Shown: positions 9,984 through 21,759 of the stretch, piece by piece
How the letters are laid out: every line of letters starts with the position of its first letter
Numbering within the stretch: position 1 is the stretch's first letter
Assembly (NCBI RefSeq): GCF_004210375.1
Contig: NC_134825.1
Location: 69,183,558 to 69,247,557, forward strand
Reading direction: 5' to 3'
Source: Tachypleus tridentatus
Lineage: Eukaryota; Arthropoda; Merostomata; Xiphosura; Limulidae
Length of the DNA stretch: 64,000 nt
The notes under the pieces: generated by a model
The model's input: only the letters and a program-made list of their open reading frames with translations
Database searches by the model: none
What the model was told of the DNA's origin: nothing
Position numbers and translations under genes: made by a program

Positions 9984-12242
9984 ATGTGCCTGTGTTCGTC
10001 AAATATGAGTCGCAAATTCGTAAATTTTCATGTTGGTCACGATTTGGATAGTGACCACCTCCCAGTTGGGTGTATCTTCAATCTCACCCCCCACTTAAAT
10101 AAAATCATAGTTAAAGACCAACTGAACTACAAAAAAGCTAATTGGCCAGTTTTTCAAACTATATTAAATGAAACCTTACCTCCCGAAGTACTACATATTG
10201 CCGCGGACGCATCAGATATAGTTGCATACTGTCATATCATCTCTGAGTGTCTAAAACATGCAGCCAACAGTTCGATACCGAAACAAAAACACTTCACAAC
10301 AACTTATTCATGGCAACCACATAAAGACATAATACACTTAATTAAAGACAGACGTATACTCCGCAGACAGTACATTCAAAATCGCAACCCCACACGTAAA
10401 ACACAGATAAACACAATAAGGAATAAAATACGAAACTTAATCAGACAACAAAAACAAGAAAACTGGGACACCTTCTGTTCCGATCTAAATCACAAAACTG
10501 ATCCTAAACAATTCTGGACACACTTGAAAAGATTTACAAATACAGGAACAACAAACACAGTATATCCACCACTGGAACTGGATGGAGAAACAGCATACTC
10601 TAACACAGAAAAAGCCGAGATATTTAAAAAACACGTAGAAAAAACGTTCAAGACACATCATGAACCAGACATGAACAGATACTTTTATAATACAGTTACC
10701 AACTTTATTGATCAAAACAGAAGCATTTTTACACCTAAATTTCCAGTCAACACTATTACACACCAAGAAAAAACAAAAGACTGGAGCACTCATCAACTGA
10801 TAAAACATATCACTGTAACAGAAGTCGTAACTGCTATTAACAACACAAAAAACAAAGCCCCTGGAGAAGATGGTATACAAGCTATCCTCCTAAAACAAGG
10901 CATTCAGAGATTATATGAACACCTAACAGCGTTATTTAATCTATCACTATCAGCAGGATATATCCCCGTTTCTTGGAAGGAAGCAATAATATTAATGTTC
11001 CAGAAAGAAGAAAAGCCAGCGAATAAACTAAACAACTACCGCCCGATTAGCTTAACCAGTTGTATTGGCAAAGTATTAGAGAGGATAATTAGTAATCGTC
11101 TGTCAATTTACTTAGAAGAAAATTCAAAATTACCAGAAATTCAAAACGGATTTCGAAAAAACCGCCAAACTACAGACCACCTGATTCGACTTACAGAATC
11201 AATTACCTACAGCTTCAACAAAAACGAATGCACTGTAGCTTGCTTTCTCGACATTGAGAAAGCTTTTGACACAGTGTGGCATAATGGCTTACGTCATAGA
11301 TTACTTGAAATGGCATTACCCCAGGAAACTATTCGCTGGCTGTCCAACTTCCTGGAAAACAGAATGTGTAAAGTAAATGTAAATGGGGCCCACTCAGGGT
11401 CCTTTTCACCCGAAGCAGGAGTCCCGCAGGGAGGGGTTGTTAGCTCTATATTATTTATCATGTACGTGAGTAATATGCCTCTGTCGGACCTAAATTTAGG
11501 TTATGCATCACAGTTCGTTGACGATGTAGCAGTCTGGAAAAGTGCCCCCACTCCGTCAATAGCAGCAACGAACCTACAACCAGTCCTAAATAACATCGAA
11601 GAATACTGCCAGAAATACAGAATCAAAATCAATATTCCAAAAACCCAAGTCATATTATTCAGCAGACTGAATAAGCTGAAAAAATATCCACCAAAACTTT
11701 ATATGAATGGATCACTTTTACTGACTGCTACTTCTGCTAAATTTCTAGGTCTAACCTATGATTCAAAATTAACGTGGTTACCACATATTAAAAATATACT
11801 GATACGAATCTGGAAAAGAGCAAACTATGTAAGAAGTCTTTCAGGTAAAATCCAAGGAACATCACCAGACAACATACTTAAAATCTACAAAACGTACATT
11901 AGACCAACAATAGAATATGCATCACCTGCCTGGATTAACATAGCACCCACACATGTACAGAAACTTCAACGTATACAAAATTCAATACTAACTTCAGCAT
12001 ATAAAGTTCCACGTAGCACCTCAACCACATTCATGCACAAGTATGCAAACATAGACAGAATATCTGAAAGACTCTTGCATAATTCTCTAAAATATTTCAA
12101 TAAGAATTGGCATAAAAATTACTTAATGTGTGATCTCGACAGATATCACGTACATGATGTAAATAGTCCTAAATACCTCTCCCCTTTTAACATATATTTA
12201 AGAGATGTAATACAAGCTGGCCACTATGCACTAGACACTTAG
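9984..12242 (+). CDS. Jockey-type LINE reverse transcriptase, uninterrupted frame, endonuclease lost
   Basis: An open frame of 752 codons. The first ~30 residues end in SDHLPV, the last motif of an endonuclease/exonuclease/phosphatase (APE-type) domain whose remainder is missing. The reverse transcriptase follows, with APGEDGI (around residue 291), NYRPISLTS (351), FLDIEKAFDTVWH (421), GVPQGGVVSSILF (483) and the catalytic FVDD (515). The C-terminal half has the Jockey-type thumb wording RPTIEYASPAWI and LQRIQNSIL. There are no internal stops. The apparent start ATG (9984-9986) lies in duplicated target DNA, so the protein as written is not the element's native start. It reverse-transcribes LINE RNA in intact relatives. 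Clade assignment is by motif resemblance. Confidence 0.88.
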   Translation: MCLCSSNMSRKFVNFHVGHDLDSDHLPVGCIFNLTPHLNKIIVKDQLNYKKANWPVFQTILNETLPPEVLHIAADASDIVAYCHIISECLKHAANSSIPKQKHFTTTYSWQPHKDIIHLIKDRRILRRQYIQNRNPTRKTQINTIRNKIRNLIRQQKQENWDTFCSDLNHKTDPKQFWTHLKRFTNTGTTNTVYPPLELDGETAYSNTEKAEIFKKHVEKTFKTHHEPDMNRYFYNTVTNFIDQNRSIFTPKFPVNTITHQEKTKDWSTHQLIKHITVTEVVTAINNTKNKAPGEDGIQAILLKQGIQRLYEHLTALFNLSLSAGYIPVSWKEAIILMFQKEEKPANKLNNYRPISLTSCIGKVLERIISNRLSIYLEENSKLPEIQNGFRKNRQTTDHLIRLTESITYSFNKNECTVACFLDIEKAFDTVWHNGLRHRLLEMALPQETIRWLSNFLENRMCKVNVNGAHSGSFSPEAGVPQGGVVSSILFIMYVSNMPLSDLNLGYASQFVDDVAVWKSAPTPSIAATNLQPVLNNIEEYCQKYRIKINIPKTQVILFSRLNKLKKYPPKLYMNGSLLLTATSAKFLGLTYDSKLTWLPHIKNILIRIWKRANYVRSLSGKIQGTSPDNILKIYKTYIRPTIEYASPAWINIAPTHVQKLQRIQNSILTSAYKVPRSTSTTFMHKYANIDRISERLLHNSLKYFNKNWHKNYLMCDLDRYHVHDVNSPKYLSPFNIYLRDVIQAGHYALDT

Positions 12243-12683
12243 TCCTTGTTTCTTTTTTATTATTATTATTTTTCTTTTTTTTAATCATTATTACTTTTTT
12301 TCTCTTATTGAATTATTATTCAAGTATTGAATAATAATAATTATTATTACTTTTGTGTGTGTGTGTGTTACTACAAGTAGTAGTAGCATTCTCTCTATGA
12401 AGAAAAAGGAAAAAAATACAAAAAAATAAAAATGAAGAAAAAAAACACAAGAGAAATAATAAAAGGAAAAAAAAAAACTTCTTGTTCGTCCATGCATGGA
12501 CTGAGCCCTGAAATGGGCCTGAGTATGATGTTATACTTTTACTCTGGCCCAAAGCTATAAAAAAAACCAAAAAAACCCTAAAGACAGACGCTATAATCGT
12601 TCGGGAGGGAGGAAGAGGTCAAATGTACTTGACCCTCCTGGGTATTTAACATCAATACCCAAATACCGACACAGTGAAACTTG
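9988..12683 (+). mobile_element. 5'-truncated Jockey-type LINE insertion
   Basis: Flanked by the 10-bp direct repeat GACGTCATGT at 9978-9987 and 12684-12693, taken as the target-site duplication. The copy begins within the last part of the endonuclease domain and runs through the reverse transcriptase to a ~440-bp 3' UTR. Loss of the 5' end is the usual outcome of target-primed reverse transcription. The open frame suggests a young copy. Confidence 0.8.
12243..12480 (+). repeat. Low-complexity part of the LINE 3' UTR
   Basis: Runs of T, ATT/AAT repeats, a (GT)n tract near 12352-12368 and A-rich stretches up to 12478. More complex sequence then continues to the inferred LINE end at 12683. Confidence 0.7.
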
Positions 12684-12693
12684 GACGTCATGT

Positions 12694-13225
12694 TTCATTT
12701 AGTACGAGATTTAGCCGCTAATCCAGATCTGGCTTTTTGAAGACAGCATCACTATCCATGTTTAACCGATGTTTCATACGAAAATTACTGGGCTATCTTG
12801 CATCTCCAATGACGCATGCGATATAGAGATGGTTCTATATCTACTAGCAACCAGTGGTGCCACTGTCGAAGTTAATTGAGATTGTTTTAACACATTCATC
12901 GTGAAAACTTCCCTTGAGTTAAATAAAATCGTATGGCAGAATAAAATATTAAAAGGCCCAATACGCGATAAACGTGTTATATTAAAGATATATTTTACTT
13001 TTTGTACAGCGCATTCTGATTGAATTTTATAGTTTTAGGTTTGGTTTGTTTTGAATTTCGTGCAAAGCTCCAGGAGGACGATCTGCGCTTATAGTTTTAG
13101 GATAAAATATTAAAGTTTTAAAATTTCCTCGCGAAGCCCAAGGGCTCCACGGAGCATAGTTTGAAAACCATACTCTAGAGTGCATACATTATCCATTTCA
13201 TTGATCATTCAATTCTACAACAATG
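12694..13225. other. Spacer, nothing recognised except a SINE tail fragment
   Basis: No gene found. Contains the short SINE-A fragment at 13041-13090. Confidence 0.45.
13041..13090 (-). repeat. SINE-A tail fragment
   Basis: TTTGGTTTGTTTTGAATTTC followed by GTGCAAAGCT and ATCTGCGCT matches the tail end of SINE-A. The rest of the element is absent. Confidence 0.6.
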
Positions 13226-13236
13226 CCTTCCATAGG

Positions 13237-13516
13237 TTTGTTTGTTTGTTTTTGGAATTTCGCACAAAGCTACTCGAGGGCTATCTGTGCTAGCCGTCCC
13301 TAATTTAGCAGTGTAAGACTAGAGGGAAGGCAGCTAGTCATCACCACCCATCGCCAACTCTTGGGCTACTCTTTTACCTACGAATAGTGGGATTGACCCT
13401 CACATTATAACGCCCCCACGGCTGGGAGGGCGAGCATGTTTAGTGCGACGCGGGCGCGAACCCGCGACCCTCGGATTATGAATCGCACGCCTTACGCGCT
13501 TGGCCATGCCGGGCCA
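13237..13516 (-). repeat. SINE-A copy, full length, with 11-bp target duplication
   Basis: Complete copy from the GTTTGTTTG tail to the tRNA-like head ending CATGCCGGGCC. It is flanked by a perfect CCTTCCATAGG at 13226-13236 and 13517-13527. The B box reads as GGTTCGCGCCC on the element strand, slightly altered from the family GGTTCGAATCC. Confidence 0.93.
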
Positions 13517-13527
13517 CCTTCCATAGG

Positions 13528-14126
13528 AAAGCTTTGAATAACATCAAATAACACCAATATGCGGGGAATGTGAAAATAACTAAACACTGTAATTAAATTA
13601 TTATTATTTTTTGTTGTCGGTTTAGATTTTTTATCATCATTTTGTAGGATATAATTATTACCAGAAACAAAATTTAAAAGGTATATATGGAAACATACAA
13701 CATTAATTTTGGGCAAAAAGTTAATATAATATATTTTAATAAATATATTACTTTTTTAAACAAAGATTAGCTACACGCTTCAGTTTGGACAGCTCGACAG
13801 ATAGCTCCAAACAAAATATTCCGTATTAGCAACAATTTAAATGGTTAAAACATTTAACTAAATTTTTAAAAGCAAATTTACTTTGGATATTAATGTAAAG
13901 TATGGTCCAGAAATGGACGAAAAACTTAAATGATACTAGAAACTGAAATTTTTACTGTATTTATAGTTGTTCTATTTTTTCTTGCTGTACCAGCTTAGTG
14001 ACTGGATCTGTAACTAGTTCAAGTTCAAAGGCACTAAAGTAAAAGTGGAAGTTAGTTTTGCTGGTGTATGTGAATCTGCAAAGATTCTATACGTAGATCA
14101 GTCTGACTTGAGAGGATGACGTATAT
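13528..14126. other. AT-rich spacer
   Basis: No gene or repeat family recognised. Confidence 0.45.
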
Positions 14127-14243
14127 GTTTTGTTTTTTTCATAGTCAAGTCATATAGGGCTATCTGCTGTGTTCACCAAGGGAAATCGAACCCCTGATTT
14201 TAGCGTTGTAAATCTGAAGATTCACCGTTGTTCTAGCAGGGAA
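14127..14243 (-). repeat. SINE-B copy
   Basis: On the minus strand it reads as the SINE-B head with GGGGTTCGATTTCCC (B-box-like, near 14195) and the shared phrase GCAGATAGCCC. The CA tail is replaced by an A-rich run. Confidence 0.75.
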
Positions 14244-15050
14244 CGTAGGGATGGAATTATGGAAAATTATTTTTATTTTAACTGTTTGGTTCCAGGGTTA
14301 ACATAATTGACTGGGTTTCTTGCATATTTATCTAAGTAACAAGGATAATTTTGCTGACATTTAATCATGTTTTTTTATTTTTTCATTATTTTTTATCATA
14401 AAATATTTCATTTCTTTCTTTTTTTTTAAATAAATACTTGAATCAGTCAAGATGTATAATTGGTCTGTCCTTTGGTCATATTATTCTCCACACTGTAACG
14501 TAAAATTTGATTCTCAAGATCCCTTTTCTGGCAGAAAATATTAAAATATATAAAACACTTTATGTTACAGCTTCTATTTCTATTATGATATGTTGTAAAA
14601 TGATAAAAGTGAAAATCATAGTTAATGGATTTTAATACATACATCCTTTTATAGGACGAAAACCAAAAAGTTAACACAAAGGGTGAGTAGTAATAAAGAC
14701 ATTGGCTAAAACATAGATGAAGAAATAAAAATTGGAATGTTGCATTATCATCATTATGAATATTTAATAGCTATGACATCCAATTATTTAATGAAGTTAT
14801 TTATATATCACACGGCATGTGTAACTTACAAAACTTGTGAAATACAGTATGCTAGGAAATATTTCTTAATCCTGAGCTATGCGTGTTTATTTATTTGACT
14901 ATCATACCTCTTGAACCAGAGCGACCTGGTGACCTTGTTTGTAATTGTTATTTGAATTAAGAGAGTCATCATTAAACTTGTTTCAAATAAAAGTGTGTTT
15001 TAAGTTTTGGTGTAAGAACATTTTAACTTTTAGATCAGTCCAAAATAAAA
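14244..15050. other. AT-rich spacer
   Basis: No exon, RNA gene or repeat family recognised. Confidence 0.45.
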
Positions 15051-15178
15051 GTCCCCCGTTGGGACAGCGGTCAATCTTCAGAATTTCAATGCTAAATTCA
15101 GGGGTTCGATTCCTCTCGGTGGACTCAACAGATAGCCTGATGTGGCTTTGCTATAAGTAAAAAAAAACACACACACCA
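15051..15178 (+). repeat. SINE-B copy
   Basis: Head starts at GTCCCCCGTTGGGACAGCGG. The B-box-like GGGGTTCGATTCCTC is followed by CAGATAGCCTGATGTGGCTT, then an A-run and a (CA)n tail. Good example of the family structure. Confidence 0.85.
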
Positions 15179-15302
15179 AAATGAAAATTCCTTATACAGT
15201 ATTGTAAACACAAAAAGCGTGAAACTGTCAGTATAGCATCTTGGAATGGGAGTCATTGAATTGACAGCTTGAATAATCAGAGCTTTAATTATGTATAGAT
15301 CT

Positions 15303-15424
15303 TGTTGTTTTGAAGTTAAACAGAAAGCTACTCAAAGGGCTGTCTGTGCTCTTCTCAACACGGATATCGAAACCAGGGTTTCTAGCATTGTAAGTTCGCA
15401 GACATACTGCTATGCCACTGGAGA
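15303..15424 (-). repeat. SINE-B copy
   Basis: On the minus strand the order is head (CCAGTGGCATAGCAGTATGT), B-box region GGTTTCGATATCC, then the tail part with AGTAGCTTTCTG. Its head wording is closest to the copy at 59968. Confidence 0.7.
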
Positions 15425-15490
15425 GTTTATGTGAATAACTGAATTTAAAAACCGGGAACATTTCGTAGGACACATACTATTATGCATAAT

Positions 15491-15583
15491 GACAATGTAT
15501 AACAAGAATTTTACACATGAAGATGTCGTTCGACGTTTCTGAAGAGTTATTTGTCAGGGTAAATGTTGACTTTTATACATTTG
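15491..15583 (-). other. Decayed Penelope-type end, ribozyme core not intact
   Basis: Imperfect inverted flanks (about 15491-15514 against 15560-15583) surround a segment reading CUGACAA, then GAAACGUCGAAC, on the minus strand. The layout recalls the two hammerhead-like units, but the core G8 position is A and no stem II can be drawn. Interpreted as a relic of a related element end. Confidence 0.35.
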
Positions 15584-18500
15584 TTTATTTGATTTGCTTA
15601 TTTTGATACAACTTTGGAAAAATAATCAGCATTGATGTTTCTTGTTGATTGGATTGTATACTGTACTGATTATACATATTACGTCTTCAGTAAAGGTGGG
15701 TTTGATTTATATTAATTGTATTGTGAAAAACAGTGCAAGTAACATGGTAAGGTAGACATTTTACTTCACCAAATATTATCAAACATTTTTGTACATGGAC
15801 GTTTCATACTCTTTGTACTGTTCGAAATCGTTCGAGTTTTTAGTCTCCTTTGAAAACCATTGCAACTTTTGTATGTGATTCTGTATGCTAACCTTTTAAT
15901 CAGAATGCTGGTCATGGTTTTTGGATAGATTAATGTCAACCGTGTTACCTATTGTTCTGATTTGTACATTTTTTTATGTCATTTGATTTTTCTTATAGGA
16001 AGGATAACCGTAAGTCAGGACACATTATGTAAAGGTGCACAACAATCCTTTACATTGGCGAATCATGTGATACTTTGAGTCTATGCCCCCATGTGTTTCG
16101 TACAGGAACGCTCTACATATGATTTAGAAAAGATGACACTATTATATTTCATTTAAAAAAATGTTGCGATCTCACACTGTTGGCTAGAAGTTTCCAGAAT
16201 TCTTCTCTGTTTGGATTGTCTTCAGATCTTGGCCAGATCCGTCATTTGAATAGAAACAGCACAATTTGGTGTCCTGTACTCGCTTTAACTTTGATTTATG
16301 TTGTTGTTCAATATTGAATGCTATTCACTTTGTTTTTACATTGTGTTTGGCGTATTTTTTCACCGCAGTCAGAGTCAGAAATGGAATTCAGATTTATCCT
16401 CGTATAGCATCCCTACAGTTACTGCGACTACTATTCTGATTTGAAAGGGAATATAGTATTTCAGGATACCACAACAATACAATTATTTTTGGGGTTTCGC
16501 CACATTCAGTTAAAAAACGAAACATCTTTAGCGAGTCATTTGTTAATTATTGTACGATATTTGATCAGTAGCATTTAATTTACTTGTCTAGATTAGGGTT
16601 TTGACAAATGCCCAGAACTCATTTAATAGTAATTCTAAATTTTGGTGGAGTTTGCTTGTGATCGATATTATGAGTGTGTAAGTTAGTTGTAATTTATGAT
16701 TGCGTGCTGACTTTTAAAAAAATGTCACTATATATTTTATTCATTAAAGTTAGACATAAATATCACATATAAAATAACAACGCATAAATTGCTGCTTATT
16801 TATGTATTTGGATTGTTAATGCCCGAAGTTCAATGTAAGCTTATTGGGACATAATGTCGTAAAAAATTAGTGTTTATTTGATGAACATTTTTACTCTAGT
16901 ATGATCAGTGATTTATAGTTTGTTTTACAGGGCGAGTACTTTGAACCCTCAATTTCTACAATATTACTAGGTATTTTATAGAGTTTTGCGTAAACATTTA
17001 AGCTTTCTTATCTCTTTGATACATAATTAAAATACTATTTTTTAATTTGATGAACATGAATCAACAGCATTTAAAGCACTTGATTTTAAACTTACTTTGT
17101 TTTATAGTTACTTTTGTGCTAATTTTATTTCTGACTGGGAGGTGAAATTTGACTCGATAGCGGTTTTCTTTTGTTAGGAGAGTGAAAAGAGGAATTACCA
17201 AATATCAGTTCGTTTGTTCTTTCTCAAGCATAATCGAATCGTTTACCTTGTTGCGATGATAAAGCCCATTGTCAAAAAATTACTCCAAGACAAAGATGGT
17301 TAAACTAAACGTATTCAAAGGACTCTATCTCAGTGAAAGGACAAATACTTGCTCGATAATATAACCAACAAATATATCAATCTATCAAAAATGAAAACAA
17401 ACAAAAATTGCGCTTTCTTTCACTGTTTGCTTTTAGTGTTTTGGAACTTTGGATTCACCCATACAAATTTGGTACATAATATACCAAATGTAATTAAAAT
17501 GTTTATCTTGTTATAATTAGCTATTACAAAGTAAAGTCTTAAATAAAATGTTAACAGATATAAGTGCTTATATTTAAAATATGAAATATTTCTGCGTATG
17601 GGCCAATAATCCTACCTTTTGCAAGGAAAAAAATAAATATCACATACATGTATTAGACAAGTCAGTTTTAGTATTTTTAGGAGTCAAAGAAAATTATTAA
17701 TCACAATAACGAGTTTTTGATTTGCCTGGTTTCATTTAGTAAATTTATACCATCGAAAACAAAAACACAAAAGTATTATGAGGTAGTGAGAATTTGTAGT
17801 GCATGAGATGTTTTACTATTGCACGTGACGTATTTTCGGTGAAATCGAGGGGCGTACATGTGAATGTGTCGATAGGGCTTACCAAGATATTTCTGAGATT
17901 GATCAGATATGGGTATATTGTTTTAAGAATTAAAAAGGTATTTTATTTGTTTGATATTCCTGGTTTGGTTAATCGTTATATGTGTAGAATAATTATGTGC
18001 ATGAGGTTTTCGTATCTGTGTATATTCGTCTAAACATAATCAAAAATAAAACCAGTCTATATTTATTCCATGAACTACACTGTCCTAGACGGTAAGCTTT
18101 GTAACTTAAGTTTCTATGTAAGAGGAGTTTGTTATGTATTACAATGTTGTTATTTAGTGTAAATTGTCAAATGCAACTGTGAGTTTTACGTTGCAGTATC
18201 TTGTAAAGTTACACAAATTCTTGTATGCGTAGGGCTGGTTGTTGTAAACTACTGTTTAGTGTAATAATTTCTTGCGAATATTTTTTTTGATGAAAAATTT
18301 TGACTTGTTTCAAATTCCTAAAGAACCACATTTCCAACCATATACTTTTCTGTAATAAGATCGATAAAAACAACAACAACAAATTTAATGTATAGACAGT
18401 GTCTTTTCTTATTTAACTTTTGCATGTTGAAAAGGAAAAACTTTTTCAAGCTTCACACTTGTATTACCACTGGAGTTCATAATCCATTGGATTTTTAAAC

Positions 18501-21500
18501 ATTCTAATTATGCACTAAATTGTATGTGGAGCAATGAGTTCCAAGGCCCACCTTAATATAATGGAACTAAGATACTGGTGCCATGAATATTGCAATTAAT
18601 CCAGTTAATGTTTGCTAAATTTCTTATGTATAAAATAGTGATTTCACTTTTTATTTCACAGCTCTTTACAATGAGATGAGTAATTCAATATTATATAACA
18701 CATGACTCATCATTGTTAGTAAGTTGTGTATAATAGTCAGTAAAGTGAGGATTGACATTTTCTGCTTTCTTCAAAGAGGACAAACAGTGCTAGTTTCTAA
18801 AGTCAGAATCTCCTACAATAACAATAAGCCTTTTACTGTTATGTTAAGCTAATCCAGTTTTACATATCACTGTTAATGATATAGCTGGAAGACTACAAGA
18901 GAATACCAGTAAACATTTTATCATTGTTTGTAGTTTTGGCCTAAATATATTAAAAATAATTAATAACGTTCTTTTTCTCATAAACCTCAATTAGATACTT
19001 TACAAGTAAACTGTAAAGCCACTCCTCTTCCTATTTTGTTTTCAGGGTAATTACAGAAGACCATAAAATTTTTAAGTAACTTCTTCCATGTCTTCATTTA
19101 AACAAGATTCAGTAACATCCAAGACATCTAACACACTAACAGACCAAATTTTTCTATTCTAGCAATATGTAGCTAATAATTTGTGTTTGTATATTAATAT
19201 AATAAAATTATTTAGTATTCCACTGCATGCAAAAATTCATGGTATGATTCAGAGGGTGATATTTTTCATCTGTCTCAGCAGAGTGTATACTGTTACTAAC
19301 AGGTGTTTAGTTTTTAAGAAATGCACAGGTATTTCCAGACTTGCATAACTAAGTGTACATGTCCTTTGCATTAGCTTTGTATCTGAGAAGAAATGTTGAC
19401 TATAATTTTGAATTTGTTGTGTGCATCTACTAAGTGTGGTAAACTTCGAGTAAAATGTTCAAAAGTATTATACACAAAAAATCAGCTTTGTACTAAACAT
19501 ATTTGAACCCAATATATATCTCAAAAGCCAAATGTGGCCTGATTCAGGCTGTAAGAAGTTGGAGTGTAAGATGATGTTCATGTGAAGAATAGAAATGCCT
19601 TTGTCCATTGTACAGTTTGCAAATTCCATTTTCATAAGTTTCATACAACCTTCTAATTGCATACCTAAAGGTTTTTCAGTATTCCTGTATGCTTTCTTAT
19701 GTTTAGCTTTTTCTACTAAAGACTGTCCCCAGATCAGCAGTGTGTGGTGAAATGGTTGTGGCATGTGCACTTTGATCCCAGCCCATGCACATAATACAAA
19801 ATAGAGCTTAAATGCAAATATCTTTTATTATTCATAGAAATTTGTTATAGATATAAGCAGTTTACATATTCAGACATATCTGTGATTATTGCTCATTTAA
19901 CACTCATCCTTAAAATTTCATACCTATACCCGAGAAGTCAAAGAACTATTTATTAATTGTTATTCTTGACACCTCTTTTTCTGTTTCTCTTGATTTAATT
20001 AGTATTTTCCTTCAACTTTTCCTCCATCAAGCAAGCTCTGTGGAATCATTTTGATCAGTTTCAAAACCAAATGTTTAGAAGGATTTTCTACCCTTTGTCT
20101 TTAATGCACAGTACAAATTGTAGACCATTTACTATCACTTCTTACCAAACACAACAGCAGTTGAACCAGGCAATTAGTTAATGGAATTAAAGTAAACAAA
20201 AGAAAAAGAGGGCCATAAATATTATGTGAATATGAATATGAGAAGTAGCATATCATATGCCATCTAGAAAGGTTATCAAACAACAATACTACATTATTTA
20301 ATATAAAGTTTTTGAGATAACTAACCTAAACAAAATATGTGGATAATTGAGTAATGTGAACTTTTGGTGTAATTTAAGTTACATATGACTCATAATTTAA
20401 TTTTGAATGTAACCTAAAATAGAGTGAAACAGATAATTAAGATAAGCCTATTTTACTAAGAATACAATATTAAATAAATTAAAAATTATTACTTACAAAA
20501 AATCTATGAGGTGTGAAGGAAATGCTCTATTCTTTCTCGCAGTATTATCTTTTGAATAAAATTGGCTTAGGTTAAATACATTCTATTAAAGTTTTCAATA
20601 ATGCTCATTCATTATTATGTATTTTAACTATAGTGATTAGATTTTGATAAATATGTGTGCATATAAATAGAGGTAGTAAACTTGCTATTTCTGCATCTAA
20701 GATGTTCAGTATTTTATAACGGTAATGAATAAATATATAAAGTGCCAATTTTGTATGGATGATAATTATACAGAAACAAGTTAAGGGTCATTAGGGAAGT
20801 AAAAAAGTATAGTTTTAATATTAAAATTCTCTGGGGCACTACTCATAGGATCATTGAGGTTAACTTGTCTGTAAGATGTAATTTAAAAATGAAGATTTAG
20901 GGAGGAGGGGGCAGACAGTTGGCAGGAAAGATAAAATATAGACAGGGTTTGGGTACTATAACCTGTAATGCCCTGAATGTTAGTGCCACTAATTTCTGTA
21001 GGTGGTTGTGGGCATGGTATTTATCCCTAAAATCAAGATGATAATGTAACTAATATAATGTTTTTAAATCAGTGTTTAAAAAATTGCAAATTTAAAGATC
21101 AATATCCTTGATAATCTGATAGTTCTTGGATTTAAGAGATATTTATCTCTAGTTATTGATAATTTGGTGAACTGCAAATCACCTAAAGCACATTAGGAAG
21201 CAAGGATAGATGACATATTTTAACGAAGAAGTGTAAGTGAGGCTTTTGTAATTTTCACTAGTTCACAATAACGTGGAAAATCAGTTTATCCTTTGCTGTA
21301 TTTTGCAATAAATGTTGGAGGTCATTAAGAGTTGGATAATTTAGGGTTGACAAAAGTTATGGGAGTCCATAAGAATGTAGATCTGACAAAGGTTTGAAGG
21401 AGGGTTTCATATGTATGTCAACAGGGATAAGATAAAAAAGGAAAATATTGCACATTTTTTAAGAAAATATTGGGGATGTTGTAATGAGTGAATGAAGAGC

Positions 21501-21651
21501 GTGAAACATTTTATTTATTGAAGTTTTGATAGTTGAAGGAAAAATGGGGAAATTTCAAAATCAGTGGTTATTTGGAGGTAAAAAGAATATTTTTTATATA
21601 TTATTAATATTATGAATGGGATTTTTGCTCAAAATTGTTATTTTTATTTAG
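15584..21651. other. Long AT-rich region upstream of the sorting nexin gene
   Basis: About 6 kb with no recognisable coding motif, tRNA, rRNA or repeat family. Short open frames (for example 17803-18033 + and 19468-19770 -) show no domain wording. The promoter and any non-coding first exon of the sorting nexin gene could lie here or further left. I found no decisive signal. Confidence 0.45.
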
Positions 21652-21693
21652 GTAGAAGCACGTTAATTATCCATTTCTTGTTGAACTACCTAT
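21652..21693 (+). promoter_or_regulatory. Snx6: Probable 5' UTR part of the first coding exon
   Basis: TTATTTTTATTTAG at about 21638-21651 is a good splice acceptor. That suggests this exon begins at 21652 with 42 bases of 5' UTR and that a separate non-coding exon lies upstream. An in-frame TGA at 21682-21684 precedes the first ATG. Confidence 0.45.
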
Positions 21694-21759
21694 ATGCTGA
21701 CCTTAGAAGACGGAATAGACGAGATCACCACCATGCCTGACTGTGACACAGGATCAAAG
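21694..21759 (+). CDS. Snx6: Snx6 coding exon 1 (start)
   Basis: 22 codons, phase 0 donor AAAG|GTAAAG. The ATG at 21694 is the first in frame after a stop. A second in-frame ATG at 21733 sits in a stronger context (ACCACCATG) and would give a protein 13 residues shorter. The acidic N-terminus (LEDGIDE) resembles the acidic start of SNX6 in other animals. Lower confidence than the other exons because the N-terminus is poorly conserved. Confidence 0.72.

Noticed and set aside
10485..10880. 131-codon minus-strand frame
   Set aside because: Antisense shadow of the LINE reverse transcriptase.
15491..15583. Third functional hammerhead ribozyme
   Set aside because: The core has A in place of the required G8 and no stem II can be formed, so it is listed only as a possible relic.
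19468..19770. 100-codon minus-strand open frame
   Set aside because: No domain motif, no splice or neighbour support, and AT-rich DNA gives such frames by chance.
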